A stretch of DNA of 64,000 bases, taken from the NCBI RefSeq assembly GCF_000314735.2, contig NZ_KB375270.1:2852001-2916000 (forward strand), read 5' to 3'. Positions 50,698 through 60,392 of this stretch are shown here, in pieces (positions within the stretch are counted from its first letter, which is position 1; every line of letters begins with the position of its first letter). Below the pieces are notes generated by a model, which saw only the letters and a program-made list of their open reading frames with translations, was not told where the DNA came from and searched no databases. Source of the stretch: Afipia felis ATCC 53690 (GTDB taxonomy: Bacteria; Pseudomonadota; Alphaproteobacteria; Rhizobiales; Xanthobacteraceae). The position numbers and the translations under genes are program-made.

Positions 50698-52286
50698 TGC
50701 TTGAAGTGGCGCGTGCCGGTGAACACCATGGCGATGCCATGCTCATCGGCCGCCGCAATCACCTCCGCATCGCGCACTGAGCCACCCGGCTGGATCACCG
50801 CGGTCGCTCCGGCCTCGATTGCGACCAGCAAGCCGTCGGCGAACGGGAAGAAGGCGTCGGACGCGACCACCGAGCCCTTGGTCAGCGGCGCGGCAAGTCC
50901 CAGTTCCTTCGCGGCGTCTTCCGCCTTGCGCGCAGCGATGCGGGCGGAATCGATGCGGCTCATCTGGCCGGCGCCGACGCCGACGGTGGCGAGGCCCTTC
51001 GCATAGACAATCGTGTTCGACTTCACATGCTTCGCGACGCGGAAGGCGAAGCGCAAATCCGCGAGTTCGGCATTGGTCGGCGCGCGTTTGGTTACGGTGG
51101 TGAGCGTCATGTCGTCGACCACGGCGTTGTCGCGCGACTGCACCAGCATGCCGCCGGCAACCGTCTTGGCAATGAATCCCTTTGCACGCGGGTTCGGTAA
51201 TTGTCCGGCGAGCAGCAGCCGCAGGTTCTTCTTTGCAGCGATGATCTGGATCGCTTCCTCGCTCGCGTCGGGCGCGATGATGACTTCTGTGAAGATGCCG
51301 GTGATGGCGCGAGCGGCTTCTGCGTCGAGCGGACGGTTTACCGCGACGATGCCACCGAACGCCGAGGTTGAGTCGCAGGCCAGCGCTTTCTTGTAAGCGC
51401 TCGCGATGTCGTCGCCTTCCGCGACGCCGCACGGATTGGCGTGTTTGACGATGACGCAGGCTGCGCTCCTGGCCGGATCGAACTCCGCGACGCATTCGTA
51501 GGCGGCGTCGGTATCGTTGATGTTGTTGTAGGAGAGCTGCTTGCCCTGCACCTGCCGAGCAGTGGCGACGCCGGGGCGCTGCTCGGCGCCGACATAGAAC
51601 GCCGCGCTCTGGTGCGGGTTTTCGCCGTAGCGCAAGGCTTCAGCCAAGCGACCGCCAATGGCGCGATAATCCGGCGCGTCGATTTTCAGTTCGGCAGCGA
51701 ACCAGTTCGAGATCGCCGCGTCATAGGCGGCGGTGCGCGCATAGGCCTTCGCGGCGAGGCGCTTGCGCAGGGAAAGCGTCGTTGCGCCCTTGTGGGCTGC
51801 GAGTTCATCGAGCACGGCCTGATAGTCGGCGGCCTCGACGACGACGGCGACATCGCCGTGGTTCTTCGCGGCGGCGCGGATCATCGCTGGTCCGCCGATG
51901 TCGATGTTCTCGATGCAGTCTTCCTCGCTCGCACCCTTCGCGACCGTGGCTTCGAATGGATAGAGGTTGACGACCAGCAGATCGATCGGGGCGATACCGT
52001 GGTCCTTCATCGACTTCGCATGGTCGGCGTTGTCGCGGATCGCCAGCAGGCCGCCATGCACCTTCGGGTGCAGCGTCTTGACCCGGCCGTCCATCATCTC
52101 GGGGAAGCCGGTGAGGTCGGAGACGTCGGTGACCTTCAGGCCCGCATCCGCGATCGCCTTTGCGGTACCGCCGGTGGAGACGAGATCGACGCCATGGGCA
52201 GTGAGAGCCTTGGCGAAATCGATCAAGCCGGTCTTGTCGGAAACGGAAAGCAGAGCGCGGGTCACGCGGCGCGGATGGTCGGTCAT
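50694..52286 (-). CDS. purH: Bifunctional AICAR transformylase / IMP cyclohydrolase
   Basis: Catalyses the last two steps of purine synthesis. It has 530 residues. The N-terminal IMP cyclohydrolase domain has [36 protein letters not shown] and NLYPFEATV; the AICARFT domain has NPHQSAAFY, the catalytic Lys-His in [12 protein letters not shown] and the end [29 protein letters not shown] (its final 29 residues). Convergent with the MFS gene. A heparinase-like gene lies downstream of the start side. Confidence 0.98.
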   Translation of the reverse strand: MTDHPRRVTRALLSVSDKTGLIDFAKALTAHGVDLVSTGGTAKAIADAGLKVTDVSDLTGFPEMMDGRVKTLHPKVHGGLLAIRDNADHAKSMKDHGIAPIDLLVVNLYPFEATVAKGASEEDCIENIDIGGPAMIRAAAKNHGDVAVVVEAADYQAVLDELAAHKGATTLSLRKRLAAKAYARTAAYDAAISNWFAAELKIDAPDYRAIGGRLAEALRYGENPHQSAAFYVGAEQRPGVATARQVQGKQLSYNNINDTDAAYECVAEFDPARSAACVIVKHANPCGVAEGDDIASAYKKALACDSTSAFGGIVAVNRPLDAEAARAITGIFTEVIIAPDASEEAIQIIAAKKNLRLLLAGQLPNPRAKGFIAKTVAGGMLVQSRDNAVVDDMTLTTVTKRAPTNAELADLRFAFRVAKHVKSNTIVYAKGLATVGVGAGQMSRIDSARIAARKAEDAAKELGLAAPLTKGSVVASDAFFPFADGLLVAIEAGATAVIQPGGSVRDAEVIAAADEHGIAMVFTGTRHFKH

Positions 52287-52358
52287 GCGATGGTCCAGAA
52301 GCTGGGAGGAATGGCGGTCAGGCCGCGGCTACGCGCTAACATAGTTTGTTCCCCGGCT

Positions 52359-54110
52359 CTAGAGCGGCAATTCCGGCTCGCGCCGCGGGTCGCGTTTGGC
52401 GGTCGCGGCGGCGGAATTGGTGGATTTGGAGAAACTCCAGTACACGGTCGCCACCTGCCGGGCATGCTGGCGGATCACGATCTGGGTGGTTCGGCGCGGG
52501 CCGTCGGAACCGGCCAGGAACACGCTGTCTTCGAGGTCGATTTTCTGGTCCGGGGCCTCGAAGGTCCAGACGTCGCGGTTGGGCAGCACCAGCATAGCGC
52601 CGCGGCCATCGCTCAGCCGATTGACCTTGACGGAAGGGTGCAGGTGAAAGCGGATGGCGTAGTCGTCCATGCTGCCGCGGAATGCTGAGCCGGGATCTTT
52701 CGCGAGCGTGTCCTCGCCATCAACGCGACTGCCATCGGCGGCAACCGTGAGGACGCGGCGGTGGACGAAGCCGAATTGCTTGCGATAGCCATCATGCGAC
52801 ATCGTCAATACGGTGCTCTCGGACGTGACCTCGCGATAGGATTCGACGACTTCGGGGCCTGCAACGATCGGCGAGCCCTGCAGCAGGCGTTTCACTGTCT
52901 TGCGTTCGACGAACTGGCAGGACGACGTGTCGCTATAGGTCAGCGTCGAATGCGCGGCCGTAGAGCGCGCGAAGCTGCGCCAGTTGTCGCGCCCGGTCGA
53001 AGGCATGCCGCAATTGACGACGATGCGGTTGGTGCCGTTCGACATCTCGAACGAAAGGCAACCCGCGTGGGCGTCGCGGCTAAGTGGTGGCGGTGGCGGC
53101 GTGCCGGTGTCGGCGATGATCGTGAGCGTGCCGGCGTCGAGCCGCTGGAATCCGGTGTGCGGCATGTGCGGCATCGGCGTGCCGTGGGTGTCGTCATAGG
53201 CGAGCAGCGTCGCGAGCACACCGGGCGCTGCGGTGTTCATGCCGTTGAACAGCGCGAACGAACCGTCCCCATGGCGGAAGAAGCGCAGCATCGGCATCAT
53301 CCGGTCGATGGCATTGAGCAGCGCGGGCGGCGGCGCGATGTTGCGCGCGGCGAAGGTCTGCCGCAGCGGCAGAAGGTCGAGGAGCAGTTCGACCAGTGCT
53401 TCCGGATTGCGCGAGATGTGGCCGCCGTCCGGCAGGATCTGGCGCTGCAATTCTTCGGAGAGTTTTTTCGTGGTGCCCTTGATGTGCTTGGCCTGATTGG
53501 CGAGGCAAAGCGAGGCGTAACACAGCGCGATCAGCACCTGCAGGCGTGAAAGGCCATCGGGAATGTCGGCCTTGGTGTAACGCAGGAAGCGGATTTCGCG
53601 CGTGAGACTCTTGAGAAAGCGGCGATAGAAACGCGCATCTGCATCGTGCAGGACCAGAGGCGCCTGCGACAGCAGGGAGATGATGCGACGACCGACCACG
53701 TCGGCGCGCTTTGCCACCGCGCTTTTGCGCGGATGCGCGAGCCAGTCGTCCAGCAGCGCGCGCGCGTTGGCGCGGGTGATTGCCGAATCGGCGGCGCGCA
53801 GATGGCGCAACCAGCCGAAGCCAAGCAGGGAGACTTCCCATTCCTCGGAGGGAGGATCGAGTTCGAACACCGAGCGACCGTGGCAGGTGACGATTTTCCC
53901 CGCGAACACAAAACGGCCCGAATAGATTTCGGCGGCGCGGGTGGCGTCGGTGGTGCGCAGATCGTGCGGGGCAATCAGCAGGCGGTCGGCACGGCCGGGC
54001 CAGAGGCGCGCGAGGGCTACCGATGTACCACTGGCGCGCGCCATCATTTTCCGCCCGGCCCGTCCGAGCAGAAGTCCCGATATGCGCCTTTGTCCGGTAA
54101 CCGACATCAT
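52359..54110 (-). CDS. Heparinase II/III family protein
   Basis: A 583-residue protein with an N-terminal (alpha/alpha) toroid (RRFLKSLTREIRFLRYTKAD) and a C-terminal heparinase II/III domain (SFEMSNGTNRIVVNCGMPS, RSTAAHSTLTYSDTSSCQF) with the conserved His-Ser-Thr stretch. No signal peptide is visible. Such proteins in alphaproteobacteria are thought to lyse acidic polysaccharides; the substrate here is unknown. It sits between rsmB and purH on the same strand, an order seen in relatives. Start ATG at 54110. Confidence 0.88.
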   Translation of the reverse strand: MMSVTGQRRISGLLLGRAGRKMMARASGTSVALARLWPGRADRLLIAPHDLRTTDATRAAEIYSGRFVFAGKIVTCHGRSVFELDPPSEEWEVSLLGFGWLRHLRAADSAITRANARALLDDWLAHPRKSAVAKRADVVGRRIISLLSQAPLVLHDADARFYRRFLKSLTREIRFLRYTKADIPDGLSRLQVLIALCYASLCLANQAKHIKGTTKKLSEELQRQILPDGGHISRNPEALVELLLDLLPLRQTFAARNIAPPPALLNAIDRMMPMLRFFRHGDGSFALFNGMNTAAPGVLATLLAYDDTHGTPMPHMPHTGFQRLDAGTLTIIADTGTPPPPPLSRDAHAGCLSFEMSNGTNRIVVNCGMPSTGRDNWRSFARSTAAHSTLTYSDTSSCQFVERKTVKRLLQGSPIVAGPEVVESYREVTSESTVLTMSHDGYRKQFGFVHRRVLTVAADGSRVDGEDTLAKDPGSAFRGSMDDYAIRFHLHPSVKVNRLSDGRGAMLVLPNRDVWTFEAPDQKIDLEDSVFLAGSDGPRRTTQIVIRQHARQVATVYWSFSKSTNSAAATAKRDPRREPELPL

Positions 54111-54163
54111 CCCCGCGCCGGAGGGAATCTCCGTGCGTCCTTTTTAATCCGGAATTTCGGACA

Positions 54164-54201
54164 AGGCACCTCTGTGTGGGGACAAAAGCCGGGAGGTGCC
54201 T
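54164..54201. repeat. Inverted repeat between rsmB and the heparinase gene
   Basis: Perfect nine-base arms AGGCACCTC and GAGGTGCCT are separated by 20 bases. There is no proper T run on either side, so it may be an RNA structure or a weak terminator of rsmB. Confidence 0.55.
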
Positions 54202-54223
54202 GCAAAAAAAGGAGAAATGGGGA

Positions 54224-55564
54224 TCAGGTCTTGATCAGCCGCGCGGCATAAAAGCCATCGAGGCCCGAGAGCTTCGGGTCGGCGTGGGGCAGATGGCACG
54301 GCAGCGTGCGGACATCGCCATCCGGGGTGATGAGTTCCGACAGGCCGGCCAGCTCGCTCGGTTCGACGGGCTTGCGCTTCATCTGCGGCTCGGATGCGAG
54401 CAGCGATGCAATTGCCTGCTCCCCTTCCTCGGGTTCCAGCGAACAGGTGCAATAGACCAGCGTGCCGCCAGGCTTGAGCAGCGCGACGCTTTTCTGCAGC
54501 AGGCGCTTTTGCAGCGCGTTCAGCACGCCCATATCGGCTTCGTTCTTCAGCCAGGCGACGTCCGGATGGCGGCGAATGGTGCCGGTCGCCATGCAAGGCG
54601 CGTCGAGCAGGATCGCATCGAACGGGCCGGCATCCCATTCGGTGGCATCGGTTGCGACGCAGGTGGCTTCCAGTGAAAGTCGCCCGAAATTTTCTTTCAG
54701 CCGCGCGAGCCGCCCGGCGGAGCGATCGACTGCGGTGACATGCGCGCCCGCCTGCGCGAGCTGTGCGGTCTTGCCGCCGGGTGCCGCGCAGAGATCGGCG
54801 ACGGATTTTCCTGCAAGGTCACCGAACAATCGTGCGGGAATTGCTGCGGCAGCGTCCTGCACCCACCATGCGCCTTCGGAAAAGCCCGGCAGCATCGTGA
54901 TCGGCCCGTGCAGAAGCGTACGCACGGTGCCGGTCGGCAGCGTTTCGCCGTGAAGCCGCGTCGCCCAGCTTGCGGAATCGGATTTCACCGTGAGGTCGAG
55001 CGGCGGCTCATGGCCAATGGCGCGCGCCATCGCCCGTGCATTGTCCTCGCCGTAGGCCTTGATCCAGCGCGTCACGAGCCATGACGGCAGATCGATCATC
55101 TCGTCCTTAACCTCTTCGAGCAGCGGTAACCCTTCACGCGCGCAACGGCGCAGCACCGCGTTGACGAGGCCCGCATATTTCGCTGCGCGTCGGTCGGCCT
55201 GCACGAGACGGACCGACAGATCGACGGCGGCGTGATCGGGCACGTCCATCCACAGAATCTGTGCGGCACCGATCAGAAGCGCGCTTTGCGCGCGCGGCGC
55301 ATCGGTGGGAATGCCGCGATCGAGCAGGCGCGACAGCAGATGTCCAAGCGTGCCGAGACGGCGCAGCACGGTCGCGACGAGGCGGCGCATCAGCGCGCGG
55401 TCGCGGTCGGAGAGAGTCTTGAGAATGGGATGCGCGGCGGGCCCTTCAAGCTGATCGTCCAGCGTACGCCGTTTGTGGAGAACGCCGTCGATGATGTCGG
55501 CGGCTATACGGCGCGCGGCGAGGCCGGGCACCTCGGTCGGCGGAACGAATCGCGAAGGCTTCAT
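54224..55564 (-). CDS. rsmB: 16S rRNA (cytosine-C5)-methyltransferase RsmB-like
   Basis: SAM-dependent C5 methyltransferase of the NOP2/NSUN/RsmB family, 446 residues. An N-terminal NusB-like domain (RRLVATVLRRLGTLGHLLSR) leads; the SAM site is VADLCAAPGGKTAQLAQ near residue 262; the two catalytic cysteines are in LLDAPCMATG and VYCTCSLEPEEGEQ. The expected target is C967 of 16S rRNA. ATG at 55564. The heparinase-like gene follows leftward. Confidence 0.93.
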   Translation of the reverse strand: MKPSRFVPPTEVPGLAARRIAADIIDGVLHKRRTLDDQLEGPAAHPILKTLSDRDRALMRRLVATVLRRLGTLGHLLSRLLDRGIPTDAPRAQSALLIGAAQILWMDVPDHAAVDLSVRLVQADRRAAKYAGLVNAVLRRCAREGLPLLEEVKDEMIDLPSWLVTRWIKAYGEDNARAMARAIGHEPPLDLTVKSDSASWATRLHGETLPTGTVRTLLHGPITMLPGFSEGAWWVQDAAAAIPARLFGDLAGKSVADLCAAPGGKTAQLAQAGAHVTAVDRSAGRLARLKENFGRLSLEATCVATDATEWDAGPFDAILLDAPCMATGTIRRHPDVAWLKNEADMGVLNALQKRLLQKSVALLKPGGTLVYCTCSLEPEEGEQAIASLLASEPQMKRKPVEPSELAGLSELITPDGDVRTLPCHLPHADPKLSGLDGFYAARLIKT

Positions 55565-55734
55565 GAAAACGACGCTAACAGGATGGGAAGGAAGGGGGAG
55601 TTACGACGAAGCGGCAGGGATGACATGCGAATATGCCAAATGTAAGAATCGTGACGCGGTTTAAATAAGACGCGGGACGAATAAAGCATGGCGATGCGCA
55701 TCGCCGTTTCGCACTGAATGATACGGAGGTCGAT

Positions 55735-55977
55735 ATGGCGAAAGCTGATGTGGCGGATGCGCCGAAGACAGAAAGCGCGGCTGAGACGCCGGCGCGCCGA
55801 CCGCTGCCTCCCGCGGCCCAGCGTGCGCTCGCCGAAGCAGAAGCCCGGCGTGCGGTGGCCAAGGAAAATAACCCTGAGCATGATTCCAGCGCTCCGAAAG
55901 AGGTCAACGGGCCGAAAGGCCCTGAGCCGACCCGCTATGGAGATTGGGAAATCAAGGGGATAGCATCTGATTTCTGA
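55735..55977 (+). CDS. DUF1674 / SDHAF4-like protein
   Basis: An 80-residue protein whose C-terminus, PEPTRYGDWEIKGIASDF, is the DUF1674 signature found in SDHAF4, the succinate dehydrogenase flavoprotein assembly factor of mitochondria. The N-terminal half is Ala-, Pro- and Glu-rich and likely disordered. A role in SdhA flavination is plausible by family. It is the last complete chromosomal gene before the interrupted nuclease gene; ACGGAGG precedes its ATG. Confidence 0.88.
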   Translation: MAKADVADAPKTESAAETPARRPLPPAAQRALAEAEARRAVAKENNPEHDSSAPKEVNGPKGPEPTRYGDWEIKGIASDF

Positions 55978-56055
55978 ATTCTGAGACGGCTGCCGGGCAT
56001 TACGTAAAAGCCCGTATCCGCTTGCAAGCATCGGGTTTCGGCAGTATCTAGGGAT

Positions 56056-56520
56056 ATGTTCCTAGATACTCCGAATCGTATGGCAACCCGGTCCGCGCGG
56101 CGCCGCGACCGCATATGGGCCGGCACGCTGCTCGCGCTGATGTTCAGTGCGGGTCTCGTTGCGGGCGTATGGCTGCCGCATCGCGGGTTCAATACGTCCT
56201 CGGACAATACTGAGCGGGCGGAACGCGATCGGCTTGTGGAAGCCTCGCGCAGCGGCGATGCAGGCGTCCGTCAATCCGCGCAGGTTCTCTATGTGATCGA
56301 TGGCGATACCTTCGAGGCGCGCGTGCATCTGTGGCAGGGACTCGACATCACCACACGTGTGCGATTGCGCGGCGTCGATGCGCCGGAACTCAAAGCGCAA
56401 TGTCTTGAGGAATCACGCATGGCGCAGGCAGCGCGCACGGCACTTGTTCAATTGCTCGCCGAGGGCGGTGTCACGATCTTAATGGAATGGATAATTGAGC
56501 CCATCATGGCCTCGCTTTGA
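56056..56520 (+). pseudogene. Staphylococcal-nuclease-family protein, cut by the accessory element
   Basis: An N-terminal membrane anchor or signal (AGTLLALMFSAGLVAGVWL) is followed by the start of an SNase domain: YVIDGDTFEARVHLW and RVRLRGVDAPELKAQC, with Ca-binding Asp residues. After GGVTI (near residue 141) the frame runs into unrelated residues LMEWIIEPIMASL and stops; the rest of the domain, including the second catalytic Arg, is missing. The break coincides with a switch to more A/T-rich DNA at about 56477, so I read this as the left edge of an integrated element. Confidence 0.8.
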
Positions 56521-56522
56521 CT

Positions 56523-56575
56523 CCGTAAAAGTTGCGTATGGGATATATCCAATAACTCTTACGGCTCGCGGCAAC
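56523..56575. repeat. Nested inverted repeats at the element's left edge
   Basis: CCGTAA (56523-56528) pairs with TTACGG (56559-56564), and GTTGC (56531-56535) with GCAAC (56571-56575); between them lies the perfect palindrome GGATATATCC (56541-56550). This sits between the presumed junction and the polymerase stop. It could be a terminator, a recombinase site or part of the element's end. Confidence 0.5.
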
Positions 56576-56583
56576 CGGCCTGA

Positions 56584-59325
56584 CTATTGGGAGTACACCT
56601 CCCTCAGCGCCCTTGAAAGATTGATGTCGTCATCCACGTACGGCGCAACGATTTCCGAGATTTCCAAACCGGGCAGTCGCTCGCTGAGCCTCGACAGCAC
56701 ATTGCGGACTAGCGGATCGCTAGGCGTTGCGTGACGCTTGAATGCGAAACGCTTACCGTTCTCAACGTCTGCCACTTTCACCACAACACCGTTCTCCTGC
56801 ATGCCGCTCTGGTTCAAACTTACGGCGAAATCGGCAGCCTTCATCTCTCGATATGCCGACAATCCTGCTTCGCCTTGCTTGAACGCACGGCAAAGACTCT
56901 GCTTGAGTCGCTGCAAACTGCCTTTGTCCTTGCGCATATATTTCTGGTCACGCGGCGAGAGCGACTTGAGCATATCGAAGAATTGCGCGAAATCAGCGTA
57001 ATCATCGATCGTCTTAAAGCAGCGAGGACATTTCGCCCAATAGTCGTCCCAAAATTTGCGGACCAGCATGAATTCATCGACGCTACGCCACGGCTCTGTG
57101 ATGAAAGCGAGGTGCTCGATCGTTCGGTTAGGGTCATTTGGGTCGTTACAACGGCTCATAGTCAGCGCTTTCGGACGGCGCTTCATGTCATATTCCATGC
57201 GGACGTTTCGTTTGATCTCCTTCGAGACCAAGTCGGCGTCATAGAAAATCATCTCACGAACGCTCGTGTGAACATCAAGCTCGATCGGATTTTTCGGTTC
57301 GCGTCCAAAAAATGTCTGCAGAATGTGCGTATTCTGCTCCTCCAACTCTGTCGCTTCGACCGGAGATTTGATTCCCGCTTTCGCCAGCACGATGTGTTTC
57401 TCATCCTCCTCGTTCTCGCCTGGGACAAGAGTCGCCTGGCCGCGAGTCCGCCAGCCCAATACGCGGCGGACGGCATGCTTTTCGGACAGCACTTCAGCAA
57501 TCCCCGTCAACGCCTCACGCGTATCGCGGTAACGCTGACACAGTTCGCCGCTCCTGGCGATTTCCATCTCACCTTCGGTTGCGTTCGTGAGAAATCCGTC
57601 AGTCGTCACACTGAATACTTCCTTGTTCTCAGGAATAGCGTTCATGATCTCGCCAACGACAGCGCGCACCATCGATGTAATGTAAGCCGCATAAAAGGGA
57701 TTCGTAATTTCGCTAGGCTGCACGCGTTCACTTCGCCTCATTCGCAAACCGAATACGCGCTTGTCTCGGAGGCCTTGAGCTGTCTTGCCGTAGCAAGAGT
57801 TTGCAACTTCCTTCCAGAACGCTTTGTCGATCTTCTCCGACGCTGAATTGCGTTTGGCGATAGCTTCCTTAATGAAGTCGAAGAATGGCCGTTCGTCGGG
57901 GTTCTGTGGGATCACAACGGCATGCTTGACTTCGATATCGTAGCCGAGCCGCTTAGCCAGCGAAATTTCAGGCGTTGCGCAATAGCTGCGACCCGACATG
58001 GGAAATATGATCCCGTTTTGAGTGCGAACCGGAAAAATCGGATAGCGGGTCCCGGCGGGTGCTTTGAATTCGACACAAGCAAAGCCAAAATCACTCTGGA
58101 GAAGTTCATCGAGGTCCGAGACGATGCGAATCTCACGCCACCTCGGCTTGCCGATCATAGCCATCGCGGTGGGGTAGGCTCCCGTCAGGTCATAATCGGT
58201 CCAGGTATCTTCAGCCGATGGCCCGAACTGCATCTGCTCGTTGCGGCCTCCGTGATAGCATTCTGAGACAAAGTCGATGTGCCAATTAATTTCTTCGATA
58301 AAAGGCGTTGATTTTTGCGTCCGAAAGCACTGTCGTTTCTCGTCGTACAGAAGCTCGCTATGAGCCTCCCGTCCTACCATTTCTAATGCGTAAGCCTTCT
58401 TGTCATCGGTTGCTTGGGCTTTCCATTTCTCGACAAGAAGCTTCTGCCCGATATTTGAAAGGGCTGTTGGCGCAAACATCCTCGGGAGAATGCTGTGCAC
58501 GCGCTCCACGAGCTGTTTGTAATATCGCGCGCTGATCTCTGCATCGGCGATCGCGTACTCCTTAAACAGTGGCCAATCGTCGGCGCGTACCGCACTCATT
58601 CGCGATTTCAGCAAGCGTTCGACGGTAGGCTCGTCGCACAGTTTGATCTTTTCGCAGCCGATCAATCCACCAAGGCCCGCCAGGCTTTTCTTACCAGCAG
58701 GTGCATGGAGAATCGTGTCACGCACATAAACACTGAGATCGATGTTGTCGTCCTCGGCTTCACTGAACTGCACACGGATGTGAACTGGCAACCCGAGCGA
58801 CACGAGCGAGTTGCGCACATTGTTCAACCGCATCCAGAGTTGCTTACGGTCATCGAATGCCGGGAGATCGGCGCGATTATAATGTCCGACGAGCACGATT
58901 GTCGTTGGAATCGTGTATCCGAGTTCGGCGCCTTTTGAGATTGCATAGACGATAAAATCGGTCAGACTCATCCGCTGGCCAAATTTCGGAATGGTGATGC
59001 CGGACCATTCCTCCCCCGTGGGGTTAATTGCGTAAAATTGGTAGGACAGAACTTCGTATTTTGCTCGCCCCTGTTCGATATCGTCCTGTGTATTTTTTTC
59101 CTTTACCGCTTGGTACTCGGTGTCGAAGCCAAGGATCAGGTACTCTCGCCGGGGCAGATCAGCGATCGACTCCTTAAGAAAGGCGAAATCAATGAGGTCT
59201 CCGTCCGGCCGCTCACGCAGCCGGACGAGATTCGCTGTTTCCAGGACAGCCTGGAATTTTTCCTGCGGCGTCTTGGGTGCAGGCTTCTTTTTCTTCCGCT
59301 TGGACGGCTTTTCGTCTCCGCTCAC
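56584..59325 (-). CDS. Family-B DNA polymerase, candidate primer-independent (piPolB) type
   Basis: A 913-residue replicative polymerase. A Lys-rich N-terminus leads. The 3'-5' exonuclease motifs are Exo I FDTE (67-70), Exo II HYNRAD (148-153) and Exo III YAIAD (257-261). The polymerase motifs are A DLTGAYP (D379 catalytic), B KEVANSCYG (505-513) and C VTTDGF (D576; the first Asp of the usual DTD is Thr). RTRG at 626-629 resembles the KTRG motif that I recall as marking primer-independent piPolBs. No terminal-protein gene is adjacent, which argues against a protein-primed type. The GTG start at 59325 has GGGAG upstream and overlaps the preceding gene's stop. A protein-primed or other PolB remains possible. 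Confidence 0.85.
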   Translation of the reverse strand: MSGDEKPSKRKKKKPAPKTPQEKFQAVLETANLVRLRERPDGDLIDFAFLKESIADLPRREYLILGFDTEYQAVKEKNTQDDIEQGRAKYEVLSYQFYAINPTGEEWSGITIPKFGQRMSLTDFIVYAISKGAELGYTIPTTIVLVGHYNRADLPAFDDRKQLWMRLNNVRNSLVSLGLPVHIRVQFSEAEDDNIDLSVYVRDTILHAPAGKKSLAGLGGLIGCEKIKLCDEPTVERLLKSRMSAVRADDWPLFKEYAIADAEISARYYKQLVERVHSILPRMFAPTALSNIGQKLLVEKWKAQATDDKKAYALEMVGREAHSELLYDEKRQCFRTQKSTPFIEEINWHIDFVSECYHGGRNEQMQFGPSAEDTWTDYDLTGAYPTAMAMIGKPRWREIRIVSDLDELLQSDFGFACVEFKAPAGTRYPIFPVRTQNGIIFPMSGRSYCATPEISLAKRLGYDIEVKHAVVIPQNPDERPFFDFIKEAIAKRNSASEKIDKAFWKEVANSCYGKTAQGLRDKRVFGLRMRRSERVQPSEITNPFYAAYITSMVRAVVGEIMNAIPENKEVFSVTTDGFLTNATEGEMEIARSGELCQRYRDTREALTGIAEVLSEKHAVRRVLGWRTRGQATLVPGENEEDEKHIVLAKAGIKSPVEATELEEQNTHILQTFFGREPKNPIELDVHTSVREMIFYDADLVSKEIKRNVRMEYDMKRRPKALTMSRCNDPNDPNRTIEHLAFITEPWRSVDEFMLVRKFWDDYWAKCPRCFKTIDDYADFAQFFDMLKSLSPRDQKYMRKDKGSLQRLKQSLCRAFKQGEAGLSAYREMKAADFAVSLNQSGMQENGVVVKVADVENGKRFAFKRHATPSDPLVRNVLSRLSERLPGLEISEIVAPYVDDDINLSRALREVYSQ

Positions 59326-59648
59326 GACTGCCGCTCCCGCTTCTTACGGTTTGCAGTTACGATCAGTCGGGCTTTAGCCGTTGCAATTTCAGCGGGCGTG
59401 AAGAGACCGGAGTCTGCATAGTCAACGACGGCCTGTTCGATTGAAAGGTGCTCAAGGTCGGCGGCTTCAAGAACTCGAAATCCGCTGTGAATGTTCAGTA
59501 CCATGTTGACGTCGACTAACATCTTGGCCGTCGCCACGGCGCCGTGTTGCGCGATCAATTCACGAATGCCCTTGAAGTGGTATCCGATGCTCTGCTCAGC
59601 TTTGTCTAAGTTGGCGAGTACATGCATTTCAAAGTCTTCATCAGTCAT
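59322..59648 (-). CDS. Unknown protein coupled to the family-B polymerase
   Basis: A 108-residue, mostly helical, charged protein that I do not recognise. It has FEMHVLANLDKAEQSIGYHF at the start and a basic tail TANRKKRERQS. No Cys and no membrane segment are present. The stop overlaps the polymerase start (GTGA), so translation is coupled, and the product may be a polymerase partner. GAAGGATGACTC precedes the ATG. Its composition and size would allow a DNA-binding or priming accessory role, but I assign none. Confidence 0.7.
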   Translation of the reverse strand: MTDEDFEMHVLANLDKAEQSIGYHFKGIRELIAQHGAVATAKMLVDVNMVLNIHSGFRVLEAADLEHLSIEQAVVDYADSGLFTPAEIATAKARLIVTANRKKRERQS

Positions 59649-59741
59649 GAGTCATCCTTCGCCGACCTTAAGGGTCGCGCTGTTAATTGATGGAGGAGCG
59701 AAATAGAGATTGCGGCGCCGTAAGCCGCCGCAGCTGCGGTG

Positions 59742-60263
59742 TCAGAAGTATTCGTGACAACCAGCGCGAGCGAGTATCTGGAAGCTTTCAAGTGCGCCGT
59801 TGCACCCGCCCGAAGCGATGTGGGTCCAATGAGCGGATGCTTGTTCGCGAAGCATTTTATGAATGGAATTGCGAAGTGACGCCCGCGGCAGGTCAATCAG
59901 CATTGTTGCCCACCATTCGCCCTTCTTATTATTGTCGAGGGCGATCAGAGCGCGAAAATGGTTGGGCCGAACGACCGATCGATATCGGGGTTCGTCGATG
60001 CGTTGAAACACCAGCTGAGCGCAATCATTTAGCGATTCAAGGTATTCCAAAGCCATAAGGTCATTCTGTGGATACCGAGGGATGCATCCGAAGAAAACCT
60101 TGGTGGCACAGCGCCAGCTGGCAGGCACCGTAAAATTCTGGCCAGCAATCAGGAGAGAGGGATTGGAGCCCTCCATCAACTGCAGTCCGTCAATTGCTGC
60201 ACGCGCTCGGCTGCCCTCGGGAGGACGATCAAGAGTGCCTTTCATCGTAATAATCGAAGTCAT
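59742..60263 (-). CDS. Unknown element-encoded protein, 173 residues
   Basis: I do not recognise this protein. It is supported as a gene by a strong GGAGAGAAAAT site before its ATG, its length and its place in line with the other leftward genes. It holds several Trp, Cys and His residues (ASWRCATKVFFGC, ASGGCNGALES, ARAGCHEYF) but no familiar metal-binding spacing. Residues 100-125 (RPNHFRALIALDNNKKGEWW) look like a folded core. It lies 94 bases before the 108-residue gene. Confidence 0.65.
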   Translation of the reverse strand: MTSIITMKGTLDRPPEGSRARAAIDGLQLMEGSNPSLLIAGQNFTVPASWRCATKVFFGCIPRYPQNDLMALEYLESLNDCAQLVFQRIDEPRYRSVVRPNHFRALIALDNNKKGEWWATMLIDLPRASLRNSIHKMLREQASAHWTHIASGGCNGALESFQILARAGCHEYF

Positions 60264-60392
60264 ATTTTCTCTCCGTTTCGGTTGCGTCTTTCGACAATCC
60301 GAAGGTACGTGACGGAGAGGCGTGCTTTCAAAAGATGTTGCTGCGCCTTTTTTAGTTTTTAAATGGCAGAATTTATATACAAACCGTACTGC

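Noticed and set aside
56731..57846. A 371-residue frame on the plus strand inside the polymerase gene
   Set aside because: The polymerase on the other strand has all family motifs; this frame is its shadow.
59645..59896. An 83-residue minus-strand frame between the 108- and 173-residue genes
   Set aside because: It overlaps the better-supported 173-residue gene in another frame and has no ribosome site.
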